Below are positions 34,256 through 42,816 of a DNA stretch of 64,000 bases, one piece after another. The notes below the pieces were generated by a model. It did not search any database. It was not told the origin of the DNA and worked only from the letters and a program-made list of their open reading frames with translations. The position numbers were made by a program, and so were the translations under genes. How positions within the stretch are numbered: position 1 is the stretch's first letter; every line of letters begins with the position of its first letter. The stretch spans positions 53,379-117,378 of the forward strand of contig NZ_FMAC01000016.1 of assembly GCF_900094555.1 (NCBI RefSeq), in the 5' to 3' direction. This stretch comes from Martinezella hainanensis (GTDB taxonomy: Bacteria; Pseudomonadota; Alphaproteobacteria; Rhizobiales; Rhizobiaceae).

Positions 34256-34777
34256 TCAGGCTCCGATACGCTTATAGAAAATGGTCGTGTCGCAAAGACC
34301 GCCCTCCGGCCACATGGCATAATCGGGCACGACGCCGACGCGCTGCCAGCCGAGGCGCGGATAGATCGCCTCGGCATCGCTGCCGGTCGCCGTATCGAGC
34401 ACAAGCAAGGTCTTGCCGATGCGGGCGGCTTCGCGCTCCGCCGCTTCCATCAGGAGGCGGGCAAGACCCTTGCCCCGCGCGGAGCGGTGCACCAACAGCT
34501 TCTTGAGATCGCCGCGATGCGGCTGGTTCGGCATCTGCGCTGCACCCACCTGCACGGTGCCGACGGCCCTGCCCTCGATCACGGCGACAAAAAGCAGTGT
34601 CGCGCCGCTCTCGACGCTATCGGCGACGCCCTGCCAATAGGGCAAGGCATCGGCCGTTCCGTAGGGCTGCATAAAGCCGACGGAGGCGCCGCCATTGACG
34701 CAATCGACAAGCACGTCGCAGAGCTCGGAGAGCCTGTCGCGAGCCTCGGCAGCGGAGAGAAGACGAATATCGGTCAT
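34256..34777 (-). CDS. GNAT family N-acetyltransferase, 173 aa
   Basis: GNAT fold with the acetyl-CoA loop RSARGKGLARLLMEAAE (about 118-134) and VLDTATGSDAEAIYPRLGW. The C-terminus keeps the typical YAMWPEGGLCDTTIFYK. It lies 18 bases after the XRE-cupin regulator gene on the same strand, so the regulator probably controls it. Confidence 0.92.
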   Translation of the reverse strand: MTDIRLLSAAEARDRLSELCDVLVDCVNGGASVGFMQPYGTADALPYWQGVADSVESGATLLFVAVIEGRAVGTVQVGAAQMPNQPHRGDLKKLLVHRSARGKGLARLLMEAAEREAARIGKTLLVLDTATGSDAEAIYPRLGWQRVGVVPDYAMWPEGGLCDTTIFYKRIGA

Positions 34778-34795
34778 GAAAAGGTCCTTGGGTAG

Positions 34796-35389
34796 CTATG
34801 AACGGCCGCGATCGAGGATGACGCTGTAGCGCGCCGGATCATCGCCGGGATTATGGAAGGCATGGCCATCGCCGACGCCCATGAAGAGGCAATCGCCCGG
34901 CAGGAGATGATGGACGACATCGCGGTGCGTCACCTCCATCTCGCCGTCGAACAGCCAGACATGCTGGGTCATATCGGCGCTTGCCGCATTCGGCGGGAAA
35001 ATGACGCGGGCGCCGGCGGGGAAGATGACTTCGACGACATCGACCTTCGAGCCCGTGCCCGGCGGCGAGACGGCGCGCCTCACATAGCCGGTTCCCGGAT
35101 CGCGCCAGATCGCCTGCTGCTCGCGGCGGGCAAGTGGCGATACCTCATTCTCCTCCTCGGCAAAGAAGGCCGAGAGGGAAAGGCCGAGCGCCGCGCAGAG
35201 CCGTGACAATAGCGAGGCCGTGGGACTCGCCTCCGCCCGCTCGATGCGCGAGATCATCGCACGGCTGACGGCCGAGGCATTGGCAAGCTCATCTAGCGTC
35301 AGGCCGCGGGCGATGCGCAGCTCCTTGATGCGCACGCCGATCGCCAGTTCCAGATCATCATCCGCCATCGCTTGTGTCTCGCGCTCCAT
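34796..35389 (-). CDS. XRE-cupin transcriptional regulator, 197 aa
   Basis: N-terminal Cro/C1 helix-turn-helix (about 14-75: LRIARGLTLDELANASAVSR) and a C-terminal cupin fold (about 115-190: FPPNAASADMTQHVWLFDGE, HHLLPGDCLFMG). This architecture is common in local regulators of amine or amino-acid metabolism. It is followed after 18 bases by a GNAT gene and is divergent from lepA. The start could instead be the ATG at 35368. Confidence 0.92.
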   Translation of the reverse strand: MERETQAMADDDLELAIGVRIKELRIARGLTLDELANASAVSRAMISRIERAEASPTASLLSRLCAALGLSLSAFFAEEENEVSPLARREQQAIWRDPGTGYVRRAVSPPGTGSKVDVVEVIFPAGARVIFPPNAASADMTQHVWLFDGEMEVTHRDVVHHLLPGDCLFMGVGDGHAFHNPGDDPARYSVILDRGRS

Positions 35390-35538
35390 ATTCTACTATA
35401 TGAGAAATACACGATCTCATGATGGAATCAAGTGAGGTTCGGAGTCCATCGGCGGCGGGCCGGAAAAGGCTAACATAACGTGAAGATAGCCGCCAAAACC
35501 CCGCTTTTCCGCTTTGCGGCGCGGGGCGGCGCTGCTAT

Positions 35539-37371
35539 ATGGCGCGCATGAGCACCAATTCCACCACTCCGCTTTCGCATATCCGCAACTTCTCGATCGT
35601 GGCCCATATCGACCACGGCAAATCGACGCTGGCCGATCGCCTGATCCAGACGACGGGCGGCCTTGCCGAACGCGAGATGTCGGAGCAGGTGTTGGACAAT
35701 ATGGAGATCGAGCGTGAGCGCGGCATCACCATCAAGGCCCAGACGGTGCGCCTGCACTACAAGGCCAACAATGGCGAGACATATATCCTCAACCTGATCG
35801 ACACGCCCGGACACGTCGACTTCGCCTATGAAGTCTCGCGCTCGCTGTCGGCCTGCGAGGGTTCGCTGCTTGTTGTCGACGCATCGCAGGGCGTGGAAGC
35901 GCAGACGCTCGCCAACGTCTATCAGGCGATCGACAACAATCACGAGCTCGTCACCGTCCTCAACAAGATCGACCTGCCCGCGGCCGAACCCGACCGCATC
36001 AAGGATCAGATCGAGGAAGTGATCGGCATCGATGCTTCCGACGCCGTGCTGATTTCGGCGAAGACCGGCCTCGGCATTCCCGACGTGCTGGAAGCCATCG
36101 TCCACAAGCTGCCGGCGCCGAAGAGCCCAGGCGGCGAAAAGGCACCGTTGAAGGCGCTGCTCGTCGACAGCTGGTACGACACCTATCTCGGCGTCATGGT
36201 TCTCGTGCGCATCATCGACGGCACGCTGACCAAGGGCCAGACCATCCGCATGATGGGTACGGACGCGAAGTATCAGATCGAGCGCGTCGGCGTTCTCACG
36301 CCGAAGATGGTGGCCGTCGACAGCCTCGGCCCCGGCGAGATCGGCTTCATCACCGCCTCGATCAAGGAAGTGGCCGACACCCGCGTCGGCGATACCATCA
36401 CCGAGGACAAGCGCCCGACCGCCGCGGCCCTGCCGGGCTTCAAGCCGGCGCAGCCCGTGGTGTTCTGCGGTCTCTTCCCGGTCGATGCCGCCGATTTCGA
36501 AGACCTGCGCTCGGCCATGGGCAAGCTGCGCCTCAACGACGCCAGCTTCTCCTTCGAGATGGAATCGTCTGCCGCTCTCGGCTTCGGTTTCCGCTGCGGC
36601 TTCCTCGGCCTGCTTCATCTGGAAATCATCCAGGAGCGCCTGGAACGCGAATTCAACCTCGACCTGATCGCGACGGCCCCCTCGGTCGTCTATCAGCTCA
36701 CCATGACCGATGGCACCGAGATCGAGCTGCACAACCCGGCCGACATGCCCGACGTCGTCAAGATTTCCGAATTCCGCGAACCGTGGATCAAGGCGACGAT
36801 CCTGACGCCTGACGACTATCTCGGCTCGATCCTGAAGCTCTGCCAGGACCGCCGCGGCGTCCAGACCGAGCTGACCTATGTCGGCAACCGCGCCATGATC
36901 ACCTACGATCTGCCGCTCAACGAAGTCGTCTTCGACTTCTACGACCGCCTGAAGTCGATCTCCAAGGGCTATGCCTCCTTCGACTACAGCCTGACCGACT
37001 ATCGCGAGAGCGATCTCGTCAAGATGTCGATCCTCGTCAATGCCGAGCCGGTGGATGCACTCTCCATGCTCGTGCACCGCTCCGCCGCCGAAAAGCGCGG
37101 CCGCGTCATGTGCGAGAAGCTGAAGGACCTAATCCCGCAGCACATGTTCCAGATCCCGATCCAGGCCGCCATCGGCGGGCGCATCATCGCGCGCGAGACG
37201 GTGAAGGCGCTGCGCAAGGACGTGACCGCCAAGTGCTACGGCGGCGACGCCACCCGCAAGCGCAAGCTGCTCGACAAGCAGAAGGAAGGCAAGAAGCGCA
37301 TGCGGCAGTTCGGCAAGGTCGAAATCCCGCAGGAAGCCTTTATTGCTGCGCTGAAGATGGGTGATGAGTGA
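35539..37371 (+). CDS. lepA: Elongation factor 4 (LepA), back-translocating GTPase
   Basis: Ribosome-associated GTPase that can back-translocate stalled ribosomes. G-domain motifs are intact: G1 AHIDHGKST, G3 DTPGHVDF, G4 NKID. Domains II, III and V and the LepA-specific C-terminal domain (TAKCYGGDATRKRKLLDKQK) follow. 610 residues is normal. The ATG at 35548 (MSTNS) is an alternative start three codons in. Its stop overlaps the first codon of the antitoxin-like remnant by four bases. Confidence 0.98.
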   Translation: MARMSTNSTTPLSHIRNFSIVAHIDHGKSTLADRLIQTTGGLAEREMSEQVLDNMEIERERGITIKAQTVRLHYKANNGETYILNLIDTPGHVDFAYEVSRSLSACEGSLLVVDASQGVEAQTLANVYQAIDNNHELVTVLNKIDLPAAEPDRIKDQIEEVIGIDASDAVLISAKTGLGIPDVLEAIVHKLPAPKSPGGEKAPLKALLVDSWYDTYLGVMVLVRIIDGTLTKGQTIRMMGTDAKYQIERVGVLTPKMVAVDSLGPGEIGFITASIKEVADTRVGDTITEDKRPTAAALPGFKPAQPVVFCGLFPVDAADFEDLRSAMGKLRLNDASFSFEMESSAALGFGFRCGFLGLLHLEIIQERLEREFNLDLIATAPSVVYQLTMTDGTEIELHNPADMPDVVKISEFREPWIKATILTPDDYLGSILKLCQDRRGVQTELTYVGNRAMITYDLPLNEVVFDFYDRLKSISKGYASFDYSLTDYRESDLVKMSILVNAEPVDALSMLVHRSAAEKRGRVMCEKLKDLIPQHMFQIPIQAAIGGRIIARETVKALRKDVTAKCYGGDATRKRKLLDKQKEGKKRMRQFGKVEIPQEAFIAALKMGDE

Positions 37372-37538
37372 CGGATAGGAAACCCGACACCTCATGCTCT
37401 ACGAAAGATGAAACGACTCGCGGCAGCAGAGTCGAACGCGAACGTCTGTGGCCTGAAGAAAACGGGAAGGCGATTGCGGAAGCAAATGCCTACGTCGAAA
37501 AACACGGCCTCCCTTTTGCGAAATACAGACAATTCTGA
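37368..37538 (+). pseudogene. Truncated CcdA-like antitoxin fragment without toxin, 56 codons
   Basis: A short reading frame from the GTG at 37368 to the TGA at 37538. Its second half, SRVERERLWPEENGKAIAEA followed by NAYVEKHGLPFAKYRQF, is the C-terminal toxin-binding half of CcdA-family antitoxins. The N-terminal ribbon-helix-helix DNA-binding part is missing; the first 20 residues are unrelated, and an in-frame stop sits just before the GTG. No ccdB-like toxin follows, as the next gene is on the other strand. It is therefore likely a decayed remnant fused to the 3' end of the lepA transcript, though translational coupling (GTGA overlap) could still express it. Confidence 0.7.
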
Positions 37539-37558
37539 CACGAGCCAGGGGCGGCTGA

Positions 37559-38014
37559 TCACCGCTGCCCCATATATTCCCCGATCAAGCCCTCATAATC
37601 CTCCATCGCCGGCAGCGCGGCGTAGCTGTGCTTGGCCGGGGTCGTGACCCAGGGCAGCTTTTCGCTCGTCCAGGTCTCGACGAAGGGCGTGAACCAGCCG
37701 GTGTCATCAAGCATGGTAGCACGCACGTTGACGAACCAGTCGACGCCATCCAGCTTCGTGAACATCCAGCTCATGCAATGCGGGCAGAAATAGTGATGGA
37801 TGACATCGCCGTGCAGGCCGCCGATGACAGGCTCGCCCTCGGTCACCTCGAAACCTTGCGTGGGGATGGCGGCGCTCAGCGAATAGGGGCCGGCGGTCAT
37901 GCGTTGGCAGCCTGTGCAGTGGCAGGCCATGGTCAGCAGCGGCTTGGCGCTGATCTTCAACCGCACCTGCCCGCAGCGGCAGCCGCCCTCGCTCGGTAGT
38001 TCCAGCGTGCTCAC
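37559..38014 (-). CDS. GFA family protein (glutathione-dependent formaldehyde-activating enzyme-like), 151 aa
   Basis: Zinc-binding beta fold with the family cysteines GGCRCGQVRLKI, CHCTGCQRMTAGPYSL and HYFCPHCMSWM. Most members of this family are not true formaldehyde-activating enzymes, so the name describes the fold. It may share a transcript with the upstream glutamine amidotransferase gene, 95 bases away. Confidence 0.92.
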   Translation of the reverse strand: MSTLELPSEGGCRCGQVRLKISAKPLLTMACHCTGCQRMTAGPYSLSAAIPTQGFEVTEGEPVIGGLHGDVIHHYFCPHCMSWMFTKLDGVDWFVNVRATMLDDTGWFTPFVETWTSEKLPWVTTPAKHSYAALPAMEDYEGLIGEYMGQR

Positions 38015-38109
38015 GATGTCATTTCCTCCTATTACATAGATTATCGACGCGCGGCACGTCCTTATCGCAATCAGCAGTCCCGCGATTAACTAGGGCGCTC
38101 TTGCGATCC

Positions 38110-38844
38110 TCAAGCCTCCGCGACGTGCAGAGGCTCCGTTCGGGCGCCGATCGTCCGCACCCAGGCCCTGGCGATGGCAAGGCCAGCCGCCTCGGCCGCA
38201 GCGGCATGCTTGGCAACAAGCTGCGGATAGTTTTCCAGCCAGCCGGGCTCCTTGCGCTCGATCGTTTCCTTGAATTCGCCGCGCCAACGCTCGACCACGG
38301 CGGCATTGGCCTCGAAGTGGAACTGCGTACCATAGGTGGCACGGCCGATGCGGAAGGCCTGGTTCGGCGTGACACCGTTGGCGGCAAGGCGCGTGGCTCC
38401 GGCCGGCAGGGTAAAAGTGTCGCCATGCCATTCGAAAATGGTGAATTCGTCGCCGACATCGGCCAGCAGCGGATCTGCCTTACCCTCTTCCGTGAGGCCG
38501 ACCGTCTTCCAGCCGAATTCATGGGCGATGCCGAGATGGTTTCCCGCTTCATAGGCGCGCGCCAGGATCTGGCTGCCAAGACAGATGCCGAGGACGGCCT
38601 TGTCCTCGCCCTCGAAACGGCGCATCAGCCGCGCCAGCTCCGGCAGATAGGGATGGGTATCGTCGTCGCGCGCGCTCTGTTCGCCGCCAAGTACGACAAG
38701 CGCATCGTAAGAGGAGATATCCTTGGGCAGCGCTTCGCCACTCCACGGGCGGAACCATTCGATCCGTGCTCCGGCCTCTTCGAGAGCGATACCGAGAGCA
38801 CCAAGAGGAGTGTTCTTCATATTCTCGATGATGGCGACGCGCAT
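38110..38844 (-). CDS. Class I glutamine amidotransferase-like protein, 244 aa
   Basis: Stand-alone GATase1 domain with the nucleophile Cys in LGICLGSQILARA and the catalytic His in GTQFHFEAN followed by acidic residues, so the triad is plausible. Similar stand-alone proteins are often called GMP-synthase-like. No synthetase partner is adjacent, and the amide donor or true substrate is unknown. Confidence 0.9.
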   Translation of the reverse strand: MRVAIIENMKNTPLGALGIALEEAGARIEWFRPWSGEALPKDISSYDALVVLGGEQSARDDDTHPYLPELARLMRRFEGEDKAVLGICLGSQILARAYEAGNHLGIAHEFGWKTVGLTEEGKADPLLADVGDEFTIFEWHGDTFTLPAGATRLAANGVTPNQAFRIGRATYGTQFHFEANAAVVERWRGEFKETIERKEPGWLENYPQLVAKHAAAAEAAGLAIARAWVRTIGARTEPLHVAEA

Positions 38845-38965
38845 TCCGATGATCCCCGAACATGTTACCGACAGAGATGAGCATTTGGCGACAGGACAAG
38901 CAAGAGTATAACTTGCAGCCAGCTAAAGCTGAGCCTAAATCTCATCAAAACAGCGAAGGACCGCG

Positions 38966-39262
38966 ATGATGAGCGACAAGCCCCGGATCACCATTCTCTA
39001 CTGCACCCAATGCAACTGGCTGCTCCGCTCCGGCTGGATGGCGCAGGAGCTGTTGCAGACCTTTACCGACAGCCTTGGTGAAGTGGCGCTGATACCGGGC
39101 ACCGGCGGCGTCTTCGAGATCCGCATCGACGGCGAGCTTCTGTGGGAGCGCAAGCGCGACGGCGGCTTCCCCGGACCGAAGGAGCTGAAGCAGCGGGTAC
39201 GCGATGTTATCGACCCGGAACGCGACCTCGGCCATACCGACCGCGCATCGCTGGAAAGCTGA
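38966..39262 (+). CDS. SelT/SelW/SelH-like (Rdx) thioredoxin-fold protein, 98 aa
   Basis: Small redox-type protein with the CxxC motif at C13-C16 (YCTQCNWLLR) where eukaryotic relatives carry selenocysteine. It also carries the family segment GGVFEIRIDGELLWERKRDG. The bacterial function is not established. It is a single gene between divergent and convergent neighbours. Confidence 0.92.
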   Translation: MMSDKPRITILYCTQCNWLLRSGWMAQELLQTFTDSLGEVALIPGTGGVFEIRIDGELLWERKRDGGFPGPKELKQRVRDVIDPERDLGHTDRASLES

Positions 39263-39282
39263 GCCTCCTGCTGCTCGGGGCA

Positions 39283-39711
39283 TCAGTCGAAGGGTGAGCG
39301 ACAGGGCTTGGTGCCATTATTGATCGTCGTATAACTGTTGGTGCCGGGATTGTACGTCCGATAGCGCTCGGCGCACCAGGTCTGATGCTGCCTAAGTTTC
39401 TGGGCCGGCGAAGGATAGAGTGCCCTCGGCGGCGGTGTAAAGGTTTCACGCGGCGGCACTTGAACACGCGGACTGCCATAGCGATTGAGGCCTCCCGTAT
39501 AAGGCGGTGTGATCGGAAGCGGCTGGCCAGGGCGGGTGTAAAACTGCCGCTGTCCGAAACCGAAACAGCCACGGGAATCGCAGATAACGGTATTGGTGCG
39601 CGGTGGCGTGATGAGTTTCCGGGCGTCCGAGGCAGCAGCCGCGAAATCCGCTTGCGACATTGCGGCGAGTGCCAGGGCGCAACCAAGCGCGATCCTTTGA
39701 AAAACAGCCAT
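39283..39711 (-). CDS. Secreted BA14K-like protein, 142 aa
   Basis: Signal peptide (about 1-27, ending FAAAAS), then a proline-rich middle and a C-terminal segment WCAERYRTYNPGTNSYTT with a final Cys-Pro-Phe stretch. This matches the end of BA14K proteins, lectin-like immunoreactive surface proteins of Brucella and relatives. GGAG precedes the ATG. The protein is longer in the middle than a minimal BA14K domain; function in this organism is unknown. Confidence 0.75.
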   Translation of the reverse strand: MAVFQRIALGCALALAAMSQADFAAAASDARKLITPPRTNTVICDSRGCFGFGQRQFYTRPGQPLPITPPYTGGLNRYGSPRVQVPPRETFTPPPRALYPSPAQKLRQHQTWCAERYRTYNPGTNSYTTINNGTKPCRSPFD

Positions 39712-39890
39712 GACAAGCTCCTGTTCCGGACGCTACAAACCTACGACGCGGCAGCCGCGCCCCTATCTTATCTGGGGTCATGACGGTGGCAAAACCAGTG
39801 CTGCCGCAACCGCAACGTATCGACCCACGATGAGTTGATCGCCGCCACCGCTTGCGCCATAACAGCGCAATCATTTCTAGGAGATTGCCA

Positions 39891-41321
39891 GTGAGCAGCT
39901 TGAAATTCGGCACCAGCGGCCTTCGCGGCCTATCCGCAGACCTTACGGGACGAGCATCCGCGCTCTATGCCACGGCCTTTGCCCGCCATCTGCTGAAGAG
40001 CGGCCATGCCAAGCCAGGCGACCTCGTCCTCGTCGGCCGCGATTTTCGCGAATCGAGCCCGGCGATCTCGGCTACCTGCATCGGCGCGCTGAAGCGGGCA
40101 GGCCTGACGCCGATCGACTGCGGCACATTGCCGACGCCGGCGCTGGCGCTCTACGGGCTGCAACTGAAGGCCGGCTCGCTGATGATCACCGGCTCGCATA
40201 TCCCCGCCGACCGTAACGGCATCAAATTCTACCGGCCGGACGGCGAGATCGACAAGCGCGACGAGGTGGCGATCAGCGAAGAAGCCCTGGCGATCGGCGA
40301 TTCGGTGCTCGACGAAACGCCAGCGGAAGCGGAAAACCGGACGGCTCAGACCGAGGCGCTGTTCCTGGAACGCAACAAGGATCTGCTGCCATCAGGCAGC
40401 CTTTCCGGCCTCACCATCGGCGTCTATCAGCACAGCACGGTGGCGCGCGATCTTTTCGGCCAGGTGCTCTCGCATTACGGCGCCCGCGTGGTGCCGCTCG
40501 GCCGCTCCGAAAGCTTCATCCCGGTGGATACAGAAGCGGTCTCGGCCGAGACGATCCGCCTCATGAAGGGCTGGGCACCGGAGCATGGGCTGGACGCCAT
40601 CGTTTCGGCCGATGGCGACGGCGACCGGCCGCTGGTCGCAGACGAAACCGGCGAACCGTTGCGCGGCGACCTGCTCGGCCTCATCGCCGCAAACTTCCTT
40701 GGCGCCGAAGTCGTGGTGACGCCGGTCACCTCCAATTCGGGCATCGAGGCCGCCGGCTCCTATGCGGTCACACGCACCCGTGTCGGCTCGCCCTATGTGA
40801 TTGCCGGCATGGACGAAGCCATTGCCGCCGGCAAGGCCAATATCATGGGCTTCGAGGCTAATGGCGGCACGCTGACAGCCAGCCGCTTCACCGTCGAGGG
40901 CAAACCCTTCGAACCGCTGCCGACGCGCGACAGCTTCCTGCCGATCCTGGCAACGCTCTACGCCGCCGCAAGGGCCAAGAAGCCGCTCTCCGCCGTTGCC
41001 GGCAGCTACCGCCTGCCCTTTGCCGCCGCCGATCGTCTGGAAAACTTCCCCGTGGAAACCAGCGCGGCGCTCATGGCCTATCTGCGCGCTTCCGACGCCA
41101 ATCTGGCAGATTTCCTCAAGCCCATCGCAACGGTCGCGTCAAAGAGCGATATCGATGGGCTGCGTGTCACGCTTGTGGATAACCGAATCATCCATTTCCG
41201 CCCTTCCGGCAATGCGCCGGAAATGCGCTGCTATGTGGAAGCATCCAGCGAAGCCGAGGCAAAGGCCCTGCTGGAACAGGGACTTGGCTTGATCAGCGCA
41301 TGGGCCGCAGCCCGGGTTTGA
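39891..41321 (+). CDS. Phosphomannomutase/phosphoglucomutase family enzyme, GTG start, 476 aa
   Basis: Alpha-D-phosphohexomutase with four domains: entry FGTSGLRG, phosphoserine loop TGSHIPADRNG (S102), metal loop DGDGDRP, sugar-binding FEANGGT and the C-terminal phosphate-binding RPSGNAPEMR. It interconverts sugar 1- and 6-phosphates for nucleotide-sugar supply, so it may feed surface polysaccharide synthesis. The GTG at 39891 is chosen because AGGAG lies seven bases upstream and homologous sequence begins there. His-Ile-Pro replaces the commoner His-Asn-Pro. Confidence 0.93.
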   Translation: MSSLKFGTSGLRGLSADLTGRASALYATAFARHLLKSGHAKPGDLVLVGRDFRESSPAISATCIGALKRAGLTPIDCGTLPTPALALYGLQLKAGSLMITGSHIPADRNGIKFYRPDGEIDKRDEVAISEEALAIGDSVLDETPAEAENRTAQTEALFLERNKDLLPSGSLSGLTIGVYQHSTVARDLFGQVLSHYGARVVPLGRSESFIPVDTEAVSAETIRLMKGWAPEHGLDAIVSADGDGDRPLVADETGEPLRGDLLGLIAANFLGAEVVVTPVTSNSGIEAAGSYAVTRTRVGSPYVIAGMDEAIAAGKANIMGFEANGGTLTASRFTVEGKPFEPLPTRDSFLPILATLYAAARAKKPLSAVAGSYRLPFAAADRLENFPVETSAALMAYLRASDANLADFLKPIATVASKSDIDGLRVTLVDNRIIHFRPSGNAPEMRCYVEASSEAEAKALLEQGLGLISAWAAARV

Positions 41322-41413
41322 CCCGGGCTTCATTCGCTTTTTTCACGATTGCCACGAAAACTTCAAAAACCCTGTTGACACCGGACGGCCACCCCCTTAC
41401 ATGCGTGTCCGTC

Positions 41414-41498
41414 GCCCAGATGGCGGAATTGGTAGACGCGCAGGTTTCAGGTACCTGTGCCGCGAGGCGTGGAGGTTCGAGTCCTCTTCTGGGCACCA
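41414..41498 (+). tRNA. tRNA-Leu (anticodon CAG)
   Basis: 85 bases with an encoded CCA end. Acceptor stem GCCCAGA pairs with TCTGGGC. The D-arm is GGCGGAATTGGTAGACGC, the anticodon stem CAGGT/ACCTG holds the loop TTCAGGT (anticodon CAG), the long class II variable arm is TGCCGCGAGGCGT, and the T-arm contains GGTTCGAGTCC. It reads CUG codons. Confidence 0.97.
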
Positions 41499-41507
41499 TT
41501 TCCTTTC

Positions 41508-41529
41508 TTGAGAAACGTGGATTTCTCAA
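41508..41529 (+). terminator. Short stem-loop after tRNA-Leu
   Basis: Perfect eight-base inverted repeat TTGAGAAA / TTTCTCAA with a six-base loop, ten bases after the tRNA. There is no strong T-run, so termination is only possible. Confidence 0.35.
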
Positions 41530-41786
41530 AGATTTCAAGACTTAATGAGTTCGCAGAATGCAGCTTTCGGTTAGCCGGAAGTTCATTTGCGCCTGTCTTG
41601 AAAATAGGCTCAGCGGGTGAAAAACCTCGCCTTCGGCATCGCGAACAATCTCGGTTTGAACCGGCATCCCTGATGCCGTGCCGGGAAGTGATAAAAGCCT
41701 GATCGACGGCCGTCACCGCACTTCTTTAAATCATTGACTGCCGAAGAAGAGGTCGACCTAATAGGGGAAACCTTGAGGGATTTTCG

Positions 41787-41915
41787 ATGGACCATAAGAG
41801 CGACTGGTACGATCTGATCGTCGGCAATGGCAATGTCAACGAAGGGCTCGGCAGGATGATAGGTTTCATCCTCGCCGTCATCTTGATCCTTAGCCTGATC
41901 TTCTGGATCATCTGA
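41787..41915 (+). CDS. Very small membrane protein, 42 aa
   Basis: 42 codons from the ATG at 41787 with TGAGGGA upstream. A soluble polar N-terminus (DHKSDWYDLIVGNGNVNEG) precedes one strongly hydrophobic helix (IGFILAVILILSLIFWII) reaching the stop. Clean codon use, a ribosome site and a plausible single-pass topology support it. No homology is recognised. Confidence 0.6.
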   Translation: MDHKSDWYDLIVGNGNVNEGLGRMIGFILAVILILSLIFWII

Positions 41916-41975
41916 GTGCCTCCGGTCCGAATGTCCGGGCCGCTTCGTCACTCCCACCATGTGTTGCATATCGAT

Positions 41976-42242
41976 CTAGTGCAGGCTTTCGGCATCCGGC
42001 TTGACGCTGAGCCCCGCCTCACGCGCCGCATCCAGGAAGGCCTTTCGAGATTCCTCGGCGGAAGCCTTGCCGAGCACGGCGTCGAGGCACACCAGCACGG
42101 CCTCATCGACCGCAGGCCCGCTACTCACCGGCCACTCCTCGCTCATGCAGTTCGCCGCGTCGAGCGCGTTGGTTATGATTGCAAAATGTCCCGCGCCGCC
42201 AAGCTCGACTATGACGGGATTGTTCCAATCACCGTGTTCCAT
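41976..42242 (-). CDS. DUF982 domain protein, 88 aa
   Basis: Small soluble protein with the DUF982 pattern common in rhizobia: an early FAIITNALDAANCMSEEWP, a central AVLVCLDAVLG and a final RKAFLDAAREAGL. Function is unknown. It is convergent with the 42-residue membrane protein. Confidence 0.8.
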   Translation of the reverse strand: MEHGDWNNPVIVELGGAGHFAIITNALDAANCMSEEWPVSSGPAVDEAVLVCLDAVLGKASAEESRKAFLDAAREAGLSVKPDAESLH

Positions 42243-42535
42243 GACCCTACCTCTTCAGCCCGTGCATCTTGCGATAACGGGGAGTAGAGGCGAGATGTTC
42301 CGGAGCCGTGAGCGTGTGTTTAAGATTTTCTCGAGGCTCCCTTGGACTCGACCCAATGTGAGGCGTGCCGCGCGACAATCATCCGGCTTGCTCGCCGGTC
42401 TCCCAAGACATCGATCGCCGCATCCGCGCTTCCCGCTTTGCGCAGACCTCCATCCCGCTATAGCGCTACCTCATGCATCTCCAACTCGTTAACCTCTGCG
42501 GCAGGGAGGGCAAGACGAATAAGGGGAACAAAAAA

Positions 42536-42718
42536 ATGGACCACGTCTGCAATCTGCTCTGGCTGGCCTTTAGCGTCGGCCTTCTCTTTGCCGCGCTGAA
42601 CCGGCGCCTGGTCGGGGATTATCTTACCATGTGGTATCTTCTTGTCATCACCGCCATGACCGTGATGGCCTGGGCGGGCTTCTTCCCGACTGACATGGCG
42701 ACCCTGCGGGCCGGCTGA
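42536..42718 (+). CDS. Small two-helix membrane protein, 60 aa
   Basis: 60 residues with two hydrophobic segments (about 7-22 and 31-50) around a charged NRRLVGDY turn. The ATG at 42536 has AAGGGGAAC upstream. It is followed 98 bases later by the end of the convergent GH20 gene. Function unknown. Confidence 0.6.
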   Translation: MDHVCNLLWLAFSVGLLFAALNRRLVGDYLTMWYLLVITAMTVMAWAGFFPTDMATLRAG

Positions 42719-42816
42719 CTTCCTATGTCAGGCATGAGAAAGCCGCCGAAATGCTCGTTCGGCAGCCCTCAGGGGCGTTCGGATATCGGCGGGTGATCCT
42801 GCCACCGACAATGACC

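Noticed and set aside
35470..37077. Minus-strand open frame of about 535 codons over lepA
   Set aside because: lepA is unmistakable on the other strand; the shadow has no conserved feature.
41414..41530. tRNA-Leu as an integration site for a mobile element
   Set aside because: No integrase, no repeated copy of the tRNA 3' end and no change in base composition was seen on either side within the window.
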